A stretch of 64,000 bases of DNA from NCBI RefSeq assembly GCF_023065955.2, contig NW_026622841.1:18300501-18364500 (forward strand), given 5' to 3'. The translations under genes were made by a program, and so were the position numbers. The notes below the pieces were generated by a model that made no database searches, had not been told where the DNA came from, and saw only the letters and a list, made by a program, of their open reading frames with translations. Origin of the DNA: Ursus arctos. Lineage: Eukaryota > Chordata > Mammalia > Carnivora > Ursidae. Numbering within the stretch: the stretch's first letter is position 1; each line of letters begins with the position of its first letter. Shown in pieces: positions 12,354-24,345 of the stretch.

Positions 12354-15300
12354 ACCAAAAGGAGTTAGAAAAAGGACACACAAAACCCAAAACGAGTAGA
12401 AGGAAGACAATAATAAAGATTAGAGAAGAAATAAATGAAATAGAAAATAAAAAAAAAAACAATAGAATGGATCAATGAAACCAAGAGCTGTTTCTTTAAA
12501 AAGATCAAGAAAATTGATAAACTTTTAGCCAGATTCATTAAAAGAGAGAGAGAGAGAGAAAGAGAGGACTCAAACAAAATCAGAAGTGAAAGAGGAGAAA
12601 TAACAACTTACACTATAGGAATATGAAGGATTATAAGAAAATATTATGAAAACTTATATGCCAACAAACTGGACAACGTAGAAGAAATAGATAAATTCCT
12701 TGAAACATGTAACCTCCTAAAACTGAATCAGGAAGAAATAGAAAATTTGAACAGACTGATACCAGCAATGAAATTGAATCAGTAATAAAAAAAACTCCCA
12801 ATAAACAAAAGTCCAGGACCAGATGGCTTCACAGGTGAATTCTACCAAACACTCAATGAACAGTTAACACCTATTCTTCTCAAACTATTCCAAAAAACAG
12901 AAGAGGAAGGAAAGCTTTCAAATTCATTCTATGAGGCCAGCATTACCCAGATACCAAAACCAGATAAAGACACTACAAAAAAGAGAACTACAGTTCAATG
13001 TCTCTGATGAATATAGATGCAAAAATCCTCAATAAAATATTAGTAAACCAAATCCAACAATATAATAAAAAAAATAATTCCCCACAATCAAGAGAGATTT
13101 ATTTCTGGAATGCAAGGATAGTTCAATATTTGCAAATCAAGGAATGTGATACATCACATCGACAGGAGAAAGGATAAAACCACATGGTCATTTCAATAGA
13201 GCATAAAAAGCATTTGATAAAATACAGTGGCCATTCATGATAAAAACCCTCAACAAAGTAGATGTAGAGGGAACACACCTCACCATAATAAGGACCACAT
13301 ATGAAAAACTCACAGCTAGCATCATACTCAATGGTGAAAATTTGATAGCTTTTTTCCTAAGCTCAGGAACAAGATAAGAATGTCCACTCTCATCACTTTA
13401 TTCAACATGGTACTAGAAGTCTCAGCCACTGAAATTAGAAAACAAAAAGCAATAAAAGGCATCCAAATGGGTAAGGAAGAAGTAAAACTTTCACTATTTG
13501 CAGAAGACATGGTACTATATGTAGAAAACCCTAAAGACTCCACCAAAAAACTACTAGAATTGATAAATGAATTCAGCAAGGTTGCAGGATACAAAATCAA
13601 TATACAGAAATCCATCGCCTTTCTATACACTAATAATAAAGTAGCAGAAAGAGGATGTAAGAAAACAGTCCCATTTACAATTGCACCATAAATAATAAAA
13701 TGCTTAGGCGTAAGCTTAACCAAGGAGGTGAAAGACATCTGCTTTGACAACTATAAAACACTGATGAAAGAAACTGAAGATGATATAAATAAATGGAAAA
13801 ATATCACATGCTCATCGATTAGGAGAACAAATATTGTTAAAATGTCTATATAACCCAAGCATTCCATAGATTTAATGTGATCCTTATCAGACTACCAATA
13901 CCATTTTTCACAGAACCAAAACTAATAATCCTAAAATTTGTATAGAACCACAAAAGACCCTGAATAACCAAAGCAATCTTAAAAAAGAAGAACAAAACTG
14001 GAAGTATCACACTCCAGGATTTCAAGATATACAAAGCTGTAGTAATCAAAACAGTATGGTACTGGCACAAAAATAGATACAGATCAATGGAACAGAAAAG
14101 ACAGAATCCAGAAATAAACCCATGATTATATGATCAATTAATACATGACAATAGAAGCAAGAACATACAGTAAGGAAAAGACAAGTCTCTTTGATAAACA
14201 GTGCTGGGAAAACTGGACAGCTACATGCAAAACAATGTAACAGGACCACTTTTTTACATCATTCACAAAAATAGACCCCGAATGGATTAAAGACCTAAAT
14301 GTGAGACCTGAAACAATAAAAAATCCTAGAAGAGAGCACAGGCAGTAATTTCTCTGGCATTGGCCATAGCAACCTTTTTCTAGATATGTCTCCTGAGGCA
14401 AGGGAAGCAAAAGAAAAGGTAAACTATTGGGACTACCTCAAAATAAAAAGCTTCTACACAGCAAATTAAATGATAAACAAAATTAAAAGACAACCTACTG
14501 AATGGGAGAAGACATTTGCAAATAACATATCTGATAAAGGATTAGTATCCAAAATATAAAAAGAACTTGTACAACTCAACACCCAAAAAACAAATAACCC
14601 AATTAAAAAATGGGCAGAACACATGAACAGACATTTCTCCAAAGACAACATACAGATAGCTAACAGACACATGAAAAGATGCTCGACATCACTTATCATC
14701 AGGGAAATGCAAATCAAAACCACAGTGAGAGATCGCCTCACACCTGTCAGAATGGCTAAAATATAAAACACGAGAAACAACAAATGTTTGTGAGAATGTG
14801 GAGAAAAAGGAACTCTCTTACACTGTTGGTAGGAATGCAAACTGCTGCAGCCACTCTGGAAAACAGTACAGAGGTTCCTTTAAAAGTTAAAAACAGAATT
14901 ACCATATGATCCAGTAATTCCACTACTGGGTATTTACCCAAAGAATATGAAAATGCTAACTCAAAAAAGGTATATGCACTCAATGTTTATGGCAGCATTA
15001 TTCACAATAGCCAAATTTTTAAGCAACCCAAGTGTCCATCAATAGAGGAGTGGATAAGGAAGATGTGGTATACACGCACAATGGAATATTACTTAGCCAT
15101 AAAAAGAAGGAAATCTTGCCATTTGCAACAATGTGGATGGATCTAGAGTGTATAATCCTCAGTAAAATAACTCCTCAGAGAAAGACAAATACCGTATGAT
15201 TTCACTCAGATGTGGAATTTAAGAAACAAAACAAAGAAAAAAAGAGACAAACCAAAAAACAGACTCTGAGCGCTAGAGAACAAAATGATGGTTTCCAGAG

Positions 15301-15470
15301 GGGTGGCGGGGGGGGGCAGGGGGCTGGGTGAAACAGGTGAAGGCAATTAAGAGTTCACTGATGATGAGCACTGAGTAATGCCTAGAATTGTTGAATCACT
15401 TTATTGTGCGCCTGAAGCTAATATAACACCGTATGTTAAGTATACTGGAATTCAAATTTAAAAAGAAAAG
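12354..15470 (+). mobile_element. 5'-truncated L1 LINE, dead, about 3.1 kb
   Basis: Sense-strand L1 that begins inside ORF2 and runs through the reverse transcriptase and C-terminal region to a 3' UTR and A-rich tail. Landmarks in order: the 'agaaataaatgaaatagaaaa' region near 12427; the 'aagtccaggaccagatggcttcacagg' reverse transcriptase block near 12810; the palm motif at 13497-13508; the cysteine-containing end; 'tgtccatcaatagaggagtgg' near 15033; a G-rich 3' UTR tract at 15299-15325; and the tail at about 15455-15470. Frameshifts and stops break ORF2 throughout. The longest surviving piece is 13380-13691. A diverged target-site duplication flanks the element (about 12333-12353 and 15472-15499). 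The 5' half of L1, including ORF1, is absent. Confidence 0.9.
13380..13691 (+). pseudogene. L1 ORF2 reverse transcriptase remnant
   Basis: A 103-codon open stretch of the dead L1 covering the palm of the reverse transcriptase. Residues 40-43 read F-A-E-D where active L1 enzymes have F-A-D-D, so the first catalytic aspartate of the pair is a glutamate. Downstream residues ([17 protein letters not shown]) are well kept, which marks the family clearly. The first ATG in the frame is not a natural start; the frame opens because of an upstream frameshift. No function is expected. Confidence 0.85.
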
Positions 15471-15868
15471 AAATCTAAACTATCCCTTTTGTCCCTTGCC
15501 TACAAGTTAGAGATAACAGTATTTCCTGTTGATGTACACCACTTGGAGCTGGGGAAAAGGTTCTGTTTCTCGTTGCCGTCATCAGCATCATAACGATCAG
15601 TGGCAGCAACAAAACTTAGGAATCTCTACCGGTGACTGAATGCTTGGGACCATATGAGGCATAAACATAAAGAGTCATCCAGAAAATAGTCATCCTTCGC
15701 TCCCTATCCTTCTCTTTCTCTCTCTCTCTCTTTTTAACACTAAAAATCATTCCATTCCCAGTGTTTTTGCTGGCTGTGATTTTGTCCCAGGCACATTTCC
15801 TTGATGCTTTAGTGATGCCTGACCCACTAATTACACCGGATAGGAGTAAGTAGTGCTTACCGCATGGC
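15471..15868. other. No gene or repeat recognised
   Basis: Begins with the right target-site duplication of the L1 (about 15472-15499), then single-copy-looking DNA and a short CT-rich run near 15710-15733. Confidence 0.5.
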
Positions 15869-15883
15869 AGATATTAGGTTTTT

Positions 15884-16083
15884 TTTTTTTTTTTTTTTTA
15901 AGATTTTATTTATTTATTTAACAGAGAGACAGCCAGTGAGAGAGGGAACACAGCAGGGGGAGTGGGAGAGGAAGAAGCAGGCTCACAGCGGAGGAGCCCG
16001 ATGTGGGACTCGATCCCGGTACGCCGGGATCACGCCCTCAGCCGAAGGCAGACGCCTTAACGACTGCGCTACCCAGGCGCCCC
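15884..16083 (-). repeat. Carnivore SINE (SINEC), 15-bp TSD
   Basis: Complete CAN-SINE in reverse orientation: long T run, 'agattttatttatttattta', 'gacagccagtgagagaggg' body and the tRNA head ending 'acccaggcgcccc'. The target-site duplication agatattaggttttt is perfect at 15869-15883 and 16084-16098. A 78-codon frame at 15864-16100 is just the SINE translated. Confidence 0.95.
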
Positions 16084-16098
16084 AGATATTAGGTTTTT

Positions 16099-16668
16099 AA
16101 CAACTTAGATGAATGGAATATACGAGAGTCTATTTCCCACTCAAATGAGTCGTCCACCTTCCAGGTTAGAGTTTGTTAGGCTATCATTACAGTAACTTAA
16201 GTCAGTGTGTTAAAGAAAATTCGGCCAATTACATTTTCAGTGTCACTACATGGGGAAAATCAGACTATCAAATATAATGTTTATTATATCGTCATACAAA
16301 AGGGAAAAACACAAATTCTTTTTATTGTATTTTTAATAATAAAAAGGAACATAATCATTACTGGCAGAAGATGTATTACTTTCGTGGGGCTTTGCACACC
16401 AGCATTTCATCCTATTCTCTATTACGGTCACAGTATTAATTATTGGGGCCTAATGAAGCAAAATTACACTATAGACCCTAATGAGGTCTCAAGATTCTTA
16501 AGAAAAAAAAACAACCCAGCTATCTTTCTACATAATTTTGAACTTAACATTAGTAATATAAGTCAGCCCAACCCACTTTTTCTGCTCAGCTTATCTTTGA
16601 AATACTTGTCCTTTTTTTGGTTTACTGGTCAAAATTTAGGAGTCGTTTTTTAATTTTGTTTTGTTTCT
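16099..16668. other. AT-rich DNA with a 148-codon open frame of unknown meaning
   Basis: No repeat recognised. Plus-strand frame 16207-16653 is open for 148 codons from a GTG; its first internal ATG is at about codon 81. I recognise no domain and see no splice signals or GC-rich promoter. Probably chance, but it is long for AT-rich DNA. Confidence 0.4.
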
Positions 16669-16680
16669 AAATCTACCTCA

Positions 16681-16886
16681 GGGGCACTGCGTGGTTCAGT
16701 CAGTTGAGTATCTGTCTTTGGCTCAGGTCATATGATCATGGGTCCTGGGATAGAGCCTGGGTCCTGGGATAGAGCTCCACGTCAGGCTCCCTGCTCAGTG
16801 GGGAGCCTGCTTCTCCGTCTCTCTGCAGCTCCCCCTGCTTGTGCCCTCTCTCTGTCAAATGAATAAATAAAATCTTTAAAAAAAAA
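16681..16886 (+). repeat. Carnivore SINE (SINEC) with internal 19-bp duplication
   Basis: Sense CAN-SINE starting 'ggggcactgcgtggttcagtcagttgag' and ending 'aataaataaaatctttaaaa'. The target-site duplication aaatctacctca is at 16669-16680 and 16887-16898. A near-perfect 19-bp tandem duplication of the B-box region (gggtcctgggatagagcct) lies at 16740-16777, a feature private to this copy. Confidence 0.93.
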
Positions 16887-16898
16887 AAATCTACCTCA

Positions 16899-17839
16899 TG
16901 CTAAAGAACTTTCCACTAAAGAATATTCTGAAGCAGAAACTAAAGGAGTAGGGTGCTAGAGAGGGGACTCAGAAGTTTGGGTTTTTTTTTTTTTTTTTTT
17001 TTTTTAATGAGAAGTTATTTGAGAAGCTGAAGGTAGGAAGACGCCAATAGACATCAAATATGATGCACCCTTTCCTTTCTTACCAGGAATGGTGGCATGT
17101 GTGATGGAGAAACTTCATTATACTCTTCTTTGTTCTCTTATCTACTGGCCTTTAGACTTCTGTGTTTGTCTGCTCATTCAGTCTTTCAACAGTCTTTGGC
17201 TGGAGTGCCCCGTGGGTCAGGCCTGCTGGGGTTTGTCTCCACCTACACCCACGCACAGGCTCAGGGTAGGCTGCCCCATACTGTCGTTCAGCTCATTCTG
17301 TGGGGCCTTATGGCCCTTTCTTCTAGAGAGGTTCTTTGATCAAAAGCAGATACACTTTTCTTCTCCTCTGGGAGGTACCAGTCCTGGATCACAACCTTTT
17401 CTATTCATCTTGTAAGCCTAAAATATTCTCATCTTCAATGCAGATATTCGCCTGTCTCCTTTTCTGAATTCTTCTGAATTCCTTTTCTTTTCCCACACTC
17501 CCCAACAGGGGACATTTGTGCAAGCTCATCCTTGATTGTCTGTGTGTCTCTCTTGGCACTCTTTCCCTTGGTGACTATGGCCTCCCTGCCCATTGGTCCT
17601 ACACTGACAGTTCCCGATCTGATCTCCTTTTGGAGGGCTCCGCCTGCTTACAGGGCATCTCTTCTTGGAAATAGCTCCACAAGGCAGAGATTTTATCTGT
17701 TTTATTTACTGGTGTATGCCCAGCTCCCTCTTTTCCTTCCTCTTCTGTTCTCTCATTTCTAGCCCAGTCATGCCCTCCTTACTGCCCCTGAACTGATCTA
17801 GCCAAGGGCCCAACGAGCTCCATCTTGCGAAGTCCCTGA
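16899..17839. other. No gene; T24 homopolymer and possible L2 traces
   Basis: A run of about 24 T residues lies at 16982-17005. Weak L2-like words occur near 17190 and 17680-17720 but are too diverged to call. Overlapping plus-strand frames (17089-17415, 17097-17339, 17532-17762) show no recognisable family. Part of 17452-17483 has an 11-bp tandem duplication (ttctgaattc). Confidence 0.4.
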
Positions 17840-18045
17840 CCTGACACCTCCCCTGCTAGAGCCTCTCATAACACCTTAGACCTTTTCTTCAGAGCAGCAC
17901 GATGTAGGACGTATGGCATTAATTGCTCAATGTCTCTTTCCGTATTAGATCATAAACTCCATGAAGTCAGGATGAGATCCGCTTTGCTCACCAGGGCTGG
18001 ACAAGTAGTAGGTGCCCAACAAATATTTATTGAGTAAAGAAATGG
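17840..18045 (+). repeat. L2 LINE 3' end
   Basis: Sense L2 terminus: 'tagatcataaactccatgaagtcagg', 'tgctcaccagggctggacaagtagtaggtgcccaacaaatatttattgag'. The order matches the L2 3' UTR. Confidence 0.7.
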
Positions 18046-21000
18046 ATAAACTCCTTATGTAACTCTTAATTGAGTATGTTTTTAACTATTTATTCATTTA
18101 TTGTTGGTATTGTAATCCGTACTATATACAATGGTCACAATTTGTGCAAGACATCACATTCTTCCCATGGCTTCTCTACTGAAAAACTCCAACGACCTCA
18201 TTTTACTGGTAAAATTAATGCATTAAATTATTGCTCCTGGTGTGTGAGGCACCGAGCCCAGAATAATCCTTTAAGAGCTTCGTCCACAGGGTAGTCTGCA
18301 CTGTTGTACAAGGGAAGTCTCCCCTGACCTCGGGTGCGTCATATGGAACCACTGACCCATTCCAGTGTTTGTTCCTATTCTCTGGGCTATCAAGCTGACT
18401 TCCGGTTTCATCTTAAGTGATCATCTTGTCCCACCCCTTGGCTTAGTGCCCATCCTTATCTCTGGATTTGGACCTCAGCTGCCCTCTGACTAAGGCTTTG
18501 TGTTGTTTTAAAACTAAGCTCTCCCAGTGGTCACTATCCAAGCCATCCCATGGTGGCCATCCAGCTGAGCTTGTCCAATCTCTCTGGCACGAGTGCCTCC
18601 ATGGTGGGGACTGCATACCTAACTTGTCGTTACTTTTGACCTATTTTCTGTTCTAATCAGAATATAGAAGAGTCCACGCTCATTCATGCACTTTCGTTCT
18701 TTTTGACTCCCTCTTCTCTCCCAACACAGACTCCTCACTTTTGTTTGCCTACCTGAATCCTCCTCATTCCAGTTTCTTCATAAATATAGGCCCCACTTCC
18801 CAGGTCCTCCTGAAGGCTGTGCTTGACCTGTATGACCCATGCTGGTCTCCTGTTCAAGGGTCTGTGTTTTATTTAGGCACATGCTGACGTCAGTGTGTGT
18901 ACTTATGATCTAAATGTCAAGTTAGGATCCTAACCATTCTCATGTGTAAAGTTATGAACAACCCCTTCCTCCCATTCCCCCCACCCCTTGGGGATGACCA
19001 TTCATTGGGGATATGCTTTGATGAAACTTCTCGGTGAGGCACATGAACCTTCAGAACCTAGATGTCATGTCTGGGTTTGGAAAAGTGGAGCTGAGCGAAC
19101 CTGCAGTAGGAGACAGAGGGAGAATTGATCTGCTCTGGGACAGACATGGGGAGAAGAAGAGAAACTGCCTTGGGGAGGAAGAATTTGAACCAGAGAAATG
19201 ACAAGTAAGAAATTTCTTTGTGAAAGACTATTGGTTTCTTTATACACAATCTTTAATCAAGATTATTTTTAAATCCCACAATACTTAGCGTCATGACTTT
19301 CATATGGTCTGAGGGCCATATAATGTGATACCTATAAAGAGTTGTTTTAACTAAACACAGGGTTACTTCATACATGTATGAGAGGTACTCCGTAACACAG
19401 GAGGGAAGTGGAGCACGGCAGCAGGTTGCTTGGTATGTTCCATCCTGATGTGCTGGCTAAGATCATTAAAAATGAATGCACAAAACCTGTTCAACTCACA
19501 CACAGAATTTTTAGGGAGAAAAAGATGGAATTTAGTCCATTGTCTCTCATCATGCCATTTATACATATATATTATAATGTCAAACTAAGCCTTTTTTGGG
19601 AAGACATAAAAACATTATTTTCAATAATGCAGTTTTCCTTCTGGCATGCCAACTATGTCTAGTGAGAATGGCAAAAGACGCATCCCAACACATGCCTGGT
19701 ATTCACAGTCTTCACATCTTGTCCTACCTAAACCCATCCACTCTTGGCTTCTCCACTGAGACATCATTGTTTCTTATCATTATGTCCTGGTCACACCTAT
19801 GCAACTACATGCATGATCCAGTCTCTTCTTGCTACTTTGGATTCCTACCTTTACATCTCCTTGGCTCAGGACCCAAATACTTGCTAGTGACACAACACCC
19901 TTCCTGTCTTGACTGGTTCCCGGGAACTTCCTTTCTTACATGCTGCATCTATGGGCAGCCCTCTACCTGGTCTATTGTTCTGCAGACTCCATATCTTACT
20001 TGAGATGGTGATAACTGTTTCTGAAGGAGGATAACTGGAGTGGCAGGTCAGCCATGATGGTGTGGTAATGACTTTGATGCAGGGACCATGGCCTTGGTGG
20101 TAAAGGAATTGGCAACATCTTGAAAAAGTTTGTCACTGCTCATGGAACAGAGCAGTTTGAATCAAAGGAAGCAAACATGAAAAAAAAAATGTATGTGTGT
20201 CATCCCTAAATGAAGTGGAAGAGGAAAGTTTTCTGGCTAGTGTGGGCAAAAGTGTTTTTATTTTTCATTAATAGGGGGTCACCATCCACATTGCCAGAGA
20301 TATTTTCTCAACATTTGCTTTTTAATTAAAATCTTCTCTTAAATCATGAGCTATTATTATGTTTTTTTTCCCCACTTGGATTGCTAATAGTCCTAAATAA
20401 TCACCGATATTGGGTTCATCTTATTTTTTTTGGAGGCCCATGTAAGCTCAGGCACCTAGAGATTTAATTACAGAGCTCGACCCTTCTCTGTTATTTTCAT
20501 AGACTGGCCCCTGTAATCAAGCCAATCCTTGGCAACTCTTCACTGGAAACTCCTTTGACACCCAACAAGTCATTCTCTTCATTAATGCCTTAATAAGTCT
20601 TCAGAATCAAAGAATAACTGAAAAATAAACATAATTTCAGAGACTAGAGTAAAAATGAGCCTTAAGTGACAGGCTGTTTGATATGCCACGAATGGGAACA
20701 AGAAAATGATTGATTAGGGGAACAGGGAGGGATCAGTAAACTTCAAGGGGTATTAGACAGAGTGGTGGTGACCTCCACATTTTGGAACTTCTAAGCCCAT
20801 GAAAATTTGGAATTTGGGAGATTTGCATAAATTTGGAGGTTAACCTCTAGACTACCTGGAACATTTTTACCACATTTATATTTAGACATTTCAGGAAAAG
20901 CAGAAAATTTTGAGAGACACCTTCTTGCAATGTTTTGAATCTGAGCAATTGCTTGAAATTACACAGGCAATGAAGTCTTGTAGTAATAATTGAAATGTAG

Positions 21001-21335
21001 CGTGATGTTGCCAAACCTCTCAACAAGACCCAGGAAGGTGTATCTTGAGTAATGTAGTCAGGTAAGAAAGTTATTGATAGTGTATTTAAGCCCGTCCTTC
21101 TGAAAATGTGATTTGAAATTGTGTCCATTTGGCTAAATGAGATTATTTTAGTAAACAAAAAACAAATGCTACCCAGCCCCAAGATGAATGATTGAATTCA
21201 GTGAAGCAAGCCATTAAAAACTTATGTGATATTTAATACACAGATTGACTAAGTTTTGTCACTTTCCTTACTAAGATCATGAGAATACAAGCTTGAGTTT
21301 CTGTACTCACAAGAAAGATACCCTCAAGTAATAAT
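18046..21335. other. No gene; 3.3 kb of single-copy-looking DNA
   Basis: I cannot identify repeats or exons here. The frame at 19596-20003 (135 codons, plus) and the 111-codon minus frame at 20847-21182 have no recognisable domains. A pyrimidine-rich part near 18690-18860 could be a very old L2 but I cannot support it. Confidence 0.45.
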
Positions 21336-21352
21336 CTGCTTCTATTATTTCT

Positions 21353-21554
21353 TTTTTTTTTTTTTAAAGGTTTTTATTTATTTATTCAACAGAGATAGAG
21401 ACAGCCAGCGAGAGAGGGAACACAAGCAGGGGGAGTGGGAGAGGAAGAAGCAGGCTCATAGCAGAAGATCCTGATGTGGGGCTCGATCCCAGATCGCCGG
21501 GATCACGCCCCGAGCCGAAGGCAGACGCTCAACCGCTGCGCCACCCAGGCCCCC
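21353..21554 (-). repeat. Carnivore SINE (SINEC), 17-bp TSD
   Basis: Reverse-orientation CAN-SINE of the 'gacagccagcgagagaggg' type. The target-site duplication ctgcttctattatttct is perfect at 21336-21352 and 21555-21571, so this is one of the youngest insertions in the window. Confidence 0.95.
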
Positions 21555-21659
21555 CTGCTTCTATTATTTCTACTCTCCATATCTGCAAGTGAACTCACCT
21601 TCCATTCCAAAAGAAAAGAGAAAGCATTTTAAAGGAGTTCCCCTCCACACACGCACATA

Positions 21660-23100
21660 TCAACTTTTTCCTATCAGACCTACAGTCTACCGGCATCTGC
21701 ATCCATCCTTTCCTCTCAACCTCCTGTTGGAATAAGGAGCTATTCTTCCTCTCATCTAAAGCTACCTCCTCTTATGTTCTAGATCCCAAGCACTCTTGCT
21801 TTTTCAGCACCTTTACCTATATAATCTCTCTTCTCATGATTTACTTTCCATCAGCATTTCAGTCCTGTAAAGTCTCATCCAACTTAAAATCACCCTCCCT
21901 CAACTATACCTTATCTTTTAGCTCCTGTTCAATCTTGCCCATTCTCTTATGGTTAAATTTCTCATTACTCACTCATTCCTCAACCGATTCCAATCTGCAT
22001 TTAATTCTTCTAACTTTATTGAAATAACTCATTTAAGATTACTCATGATCTCATGTCACTAAATACAATGAATATTCTTCAAATTTCATCATATTGTATC
22101 TTTCTTAAATGTTGACTATTATCCTTTTGAAACATCCGCATATCTCTTCCCTCTTGATTTCCATTTTGTATCTTTGGCTAGTCCTTGCCAACCTTCCTTA
22201 TTGGGTCATCCTCCTTCATCTGCCCATTGGATATGGAGGTCCTTCAAGGTTTGGTTCCGCTCCTCTCACTCTACATTTTTTCCCTAGATGGTGTCTCTTA
22301 AATCTAAGTCTTCAGTTACCACTTATGGGTCAAAGATTTCCAGACGTTCAAAAATCTCTTCTGACCTCCAAAGTATATATACAACTGCTATCTTGTCACC
22401 TCCAATGGAAGGTCACAAAGGCATCTCAACCTCAGCATAGCTAAGCCTATACTCATAACCCCACCCTTGAGCCACTCTCCCCAGTGTTTCCCTGTTCAGT
22501 GAAAGTCACTGTCATCCACTCAGTTGTCCAAACTAGACACCTAGCAGCTCTCCTTCCTAACTTCCCCTGCTGAATCTATCACTAAATACTGTCAGAACTT
22601 TTTTAAGAATTTCTGAAATCTGTCTATCTCGCTCCATTTTCTCCAACCTCATCAAAACATGCTGCCATATTGTGATTTCTTGCCTGATATCCTCCTACCA
22701 GCTTTCCTGCTGCTCTCTAAACCGTAGCCAGAGTGAAATTTTCAGAATACAAACTGGATCATAGCTTAAAACTCTTCAATGGCTAGTTGGAACGACCTTC
22801 CTCATCTCAGTTTGACATTTCCCCCGACTCTTTTTCCACCATCCTTCCCTTACTCTTTGCCCATCAAGCATATTGCTTTCTTCCACACTTTTATGTTCAA
22901 CTCCTAGACATCCTTTAGATCACTGCTCAAATATCACTTCCTCCATGATGTCTTCCCTATACTAGAGTCTGTCTCCCACTCTATGCTTCCTTAAAGGAAT
23001 TGTTGCAGTTTGTACTGATGTATGTTTGCATACTTATCAGTAAATGTCTCTTCTCCTGAGAACCTGCTCAATTAGTATCTATTGAATAAAGAGTATTGAA
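21660..23100 (+). repeat. Long L2 LINE, about 1.4 kb, 3' part of ORF and 3' UTR
   Basis: Sense L2 recognisable over a long distance: 'gccatccttatt'-type early words are lost, but 'aaggtttggttccgctcctctcac' (reverse transcriptase C-terminal side), 'tgctgctctctaaaccgtagccagagtgaaattttc', 'tcatagcttaaaactcttcaatggct', 'tcactgctcaaatatcacttcctccatgatgtcttccct' and 'attagtatctattgaataaag' follow the L2 order to its terminus. The 111-codon frame at 22109-22444 lies inside it. It is a dead fossil. Confidence 0.75.
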
Positions 23101-23605
23101 ACATGCTTAGCAAACTATGCGTGTGGAAGGGAAATGCTCTTTCCATTCATAGGTGTTGAGGGAAGTGAAAGGCAGGAGAAAGCACAGCCTGGTCTCTGAA
23201 GCTTAGGGCAGGAATGAGCCAAGTCCTAGTCTTGGCTCACTGTTGGAGGTTACACAGGAAAAGTCAATAGTTATACAGCCTGGAAATATTCCAGGACCTT
23301 TGGGTGGGAGGTCTCTGAGAGAATGCTGCACTTAAATTTGTATGTGAGATGGGACACTGAAGGGCTGGTCACTCCATTGCAGCTGGACTCCCCCCACTCC
23401 CCTGACTCTGCAGTCAGTATATCATCCCTTGTAGCCCTCACAGATCCATTTTGCAATCAGTTTATATCTCATGGCTGGGACTGTTCTCTTGACATTCATC
23501 CTAAAGTGACTGATTGCAAATTACAAGGCCCCGAAGGCTTTTCAAATTTGGGCTAAAACAATTGAACATAATTTAAGACGATTGAATGGTAAGGAAAGTA
23601 TGTTC
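23101..23605. other. No gene or repeat recognised
   Basis: Single-copy-looking DNA; nothing identifiable. Confidence 0.45.
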
Positions 23606-23770
23606 CATAGATTGTTAGAGCTGAAAGAGAGTATTTAGTTCAATGTTATTTTGCAGATGAGGAAACCAAGGCCAAGAATAATTAAGTAATTAGTTCAAGA
23701 TCTCATGCAGCAAATTTTGGGAACTGGTAAATCCAGAATGCAAGTACACACTGGCTTCGCTTGCTATTCT
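23606..23770 (-). repeat. MIR or MIR3 fragment
   Basis: 'gattgttagagctgaaagaga', 'ttgcagatgaggaaaccaaggcc' and 'aattagttcaagatctcatgcagc' match antisense MIR3/MIR. The flanking 'agagctgaaag' favours MIR3. Confidence 0.6.
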
Positions 23771-24345
23771 CGCTAACCTTCAGACTCATTTTCGTAAGTG
23801 CTCAGGGGAAGAGCTTCAGGTTTCAATTCAGGAAATATGGCTAAAGTCTGGAATCTGGTCTGTAACAAAGAAAAAAACAAAAGAGGTCTGAGAAAATTTA
23901 TTAAATCAGATCTATTTAATGCCTATTTTCAGTTATAATTACTTGTCAGCTTGAAAGATACTATCTTGTGTCTTTAGTTATTGTCAATGGTCACGTATGT
24001 GAGTTGTACAAGAATGTGGTCTTCATGCATCTACATCTTGCATTTAAAAGAAGGAATCAGGCTTGGTAAATATCTCCATTTTTTCTAATGAATGCACGGA
24101 TTTTTACGTAAGCTCAAAGATATTTATCCTTCACAGTGTAAGTGAAAACTTGCCCTTAATTAATGAAATTGCTAATTATTTGATTCTCCTTGTAGGTGAG
24201 GCCATGCTGAACACGTGATAACCTATTTGGAGACACATGTGCGGTGTCATGACCAGTAGTTTCTACTACACCAGCAGTTAGGACCTTCTTCTTCAAATTG
24301 TAGAAGGCAGCTGCGAGTGACTCCTTGCTTGTTTTTTTCTTTTTG
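23771..24345. other. No gene or repeat recognised
   Basis: Single-copy-looking DNA; nothing identifiable. The 89-codon minus frame at 24156-24425 runs into the neighbouring LTR. Confidence 0.45.

Noticed and set aside
13328..13750. 140-codon minus-strand frame
   Set aside because: Antisense of the dead L1 reverse transcriptase.
14466..14840. Hydrophobic 124-codon minus-strand frame that looks like a membrane protein
   Set aside because: It is the antisense of L1 ORF2; A-rich L1 sense DNA gives F/L/I-rich antisense frames.
15864..16100. 78-codon frame beginning MADIRFFFFF
   Set aside because: It is the target-site duplication plus SINE translated.
20090..20200. Possible processed pseudogene ('accatggccttggtggtaaaggaattgg')
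   Set aside because: Only one short protein-like stretch; no poly-A tail plus flanking duplication pair could be found and no gene recognised.
22109..22444. 111-codon plus-strand frame
   Set aside because: Lies within the long L2 fossil.
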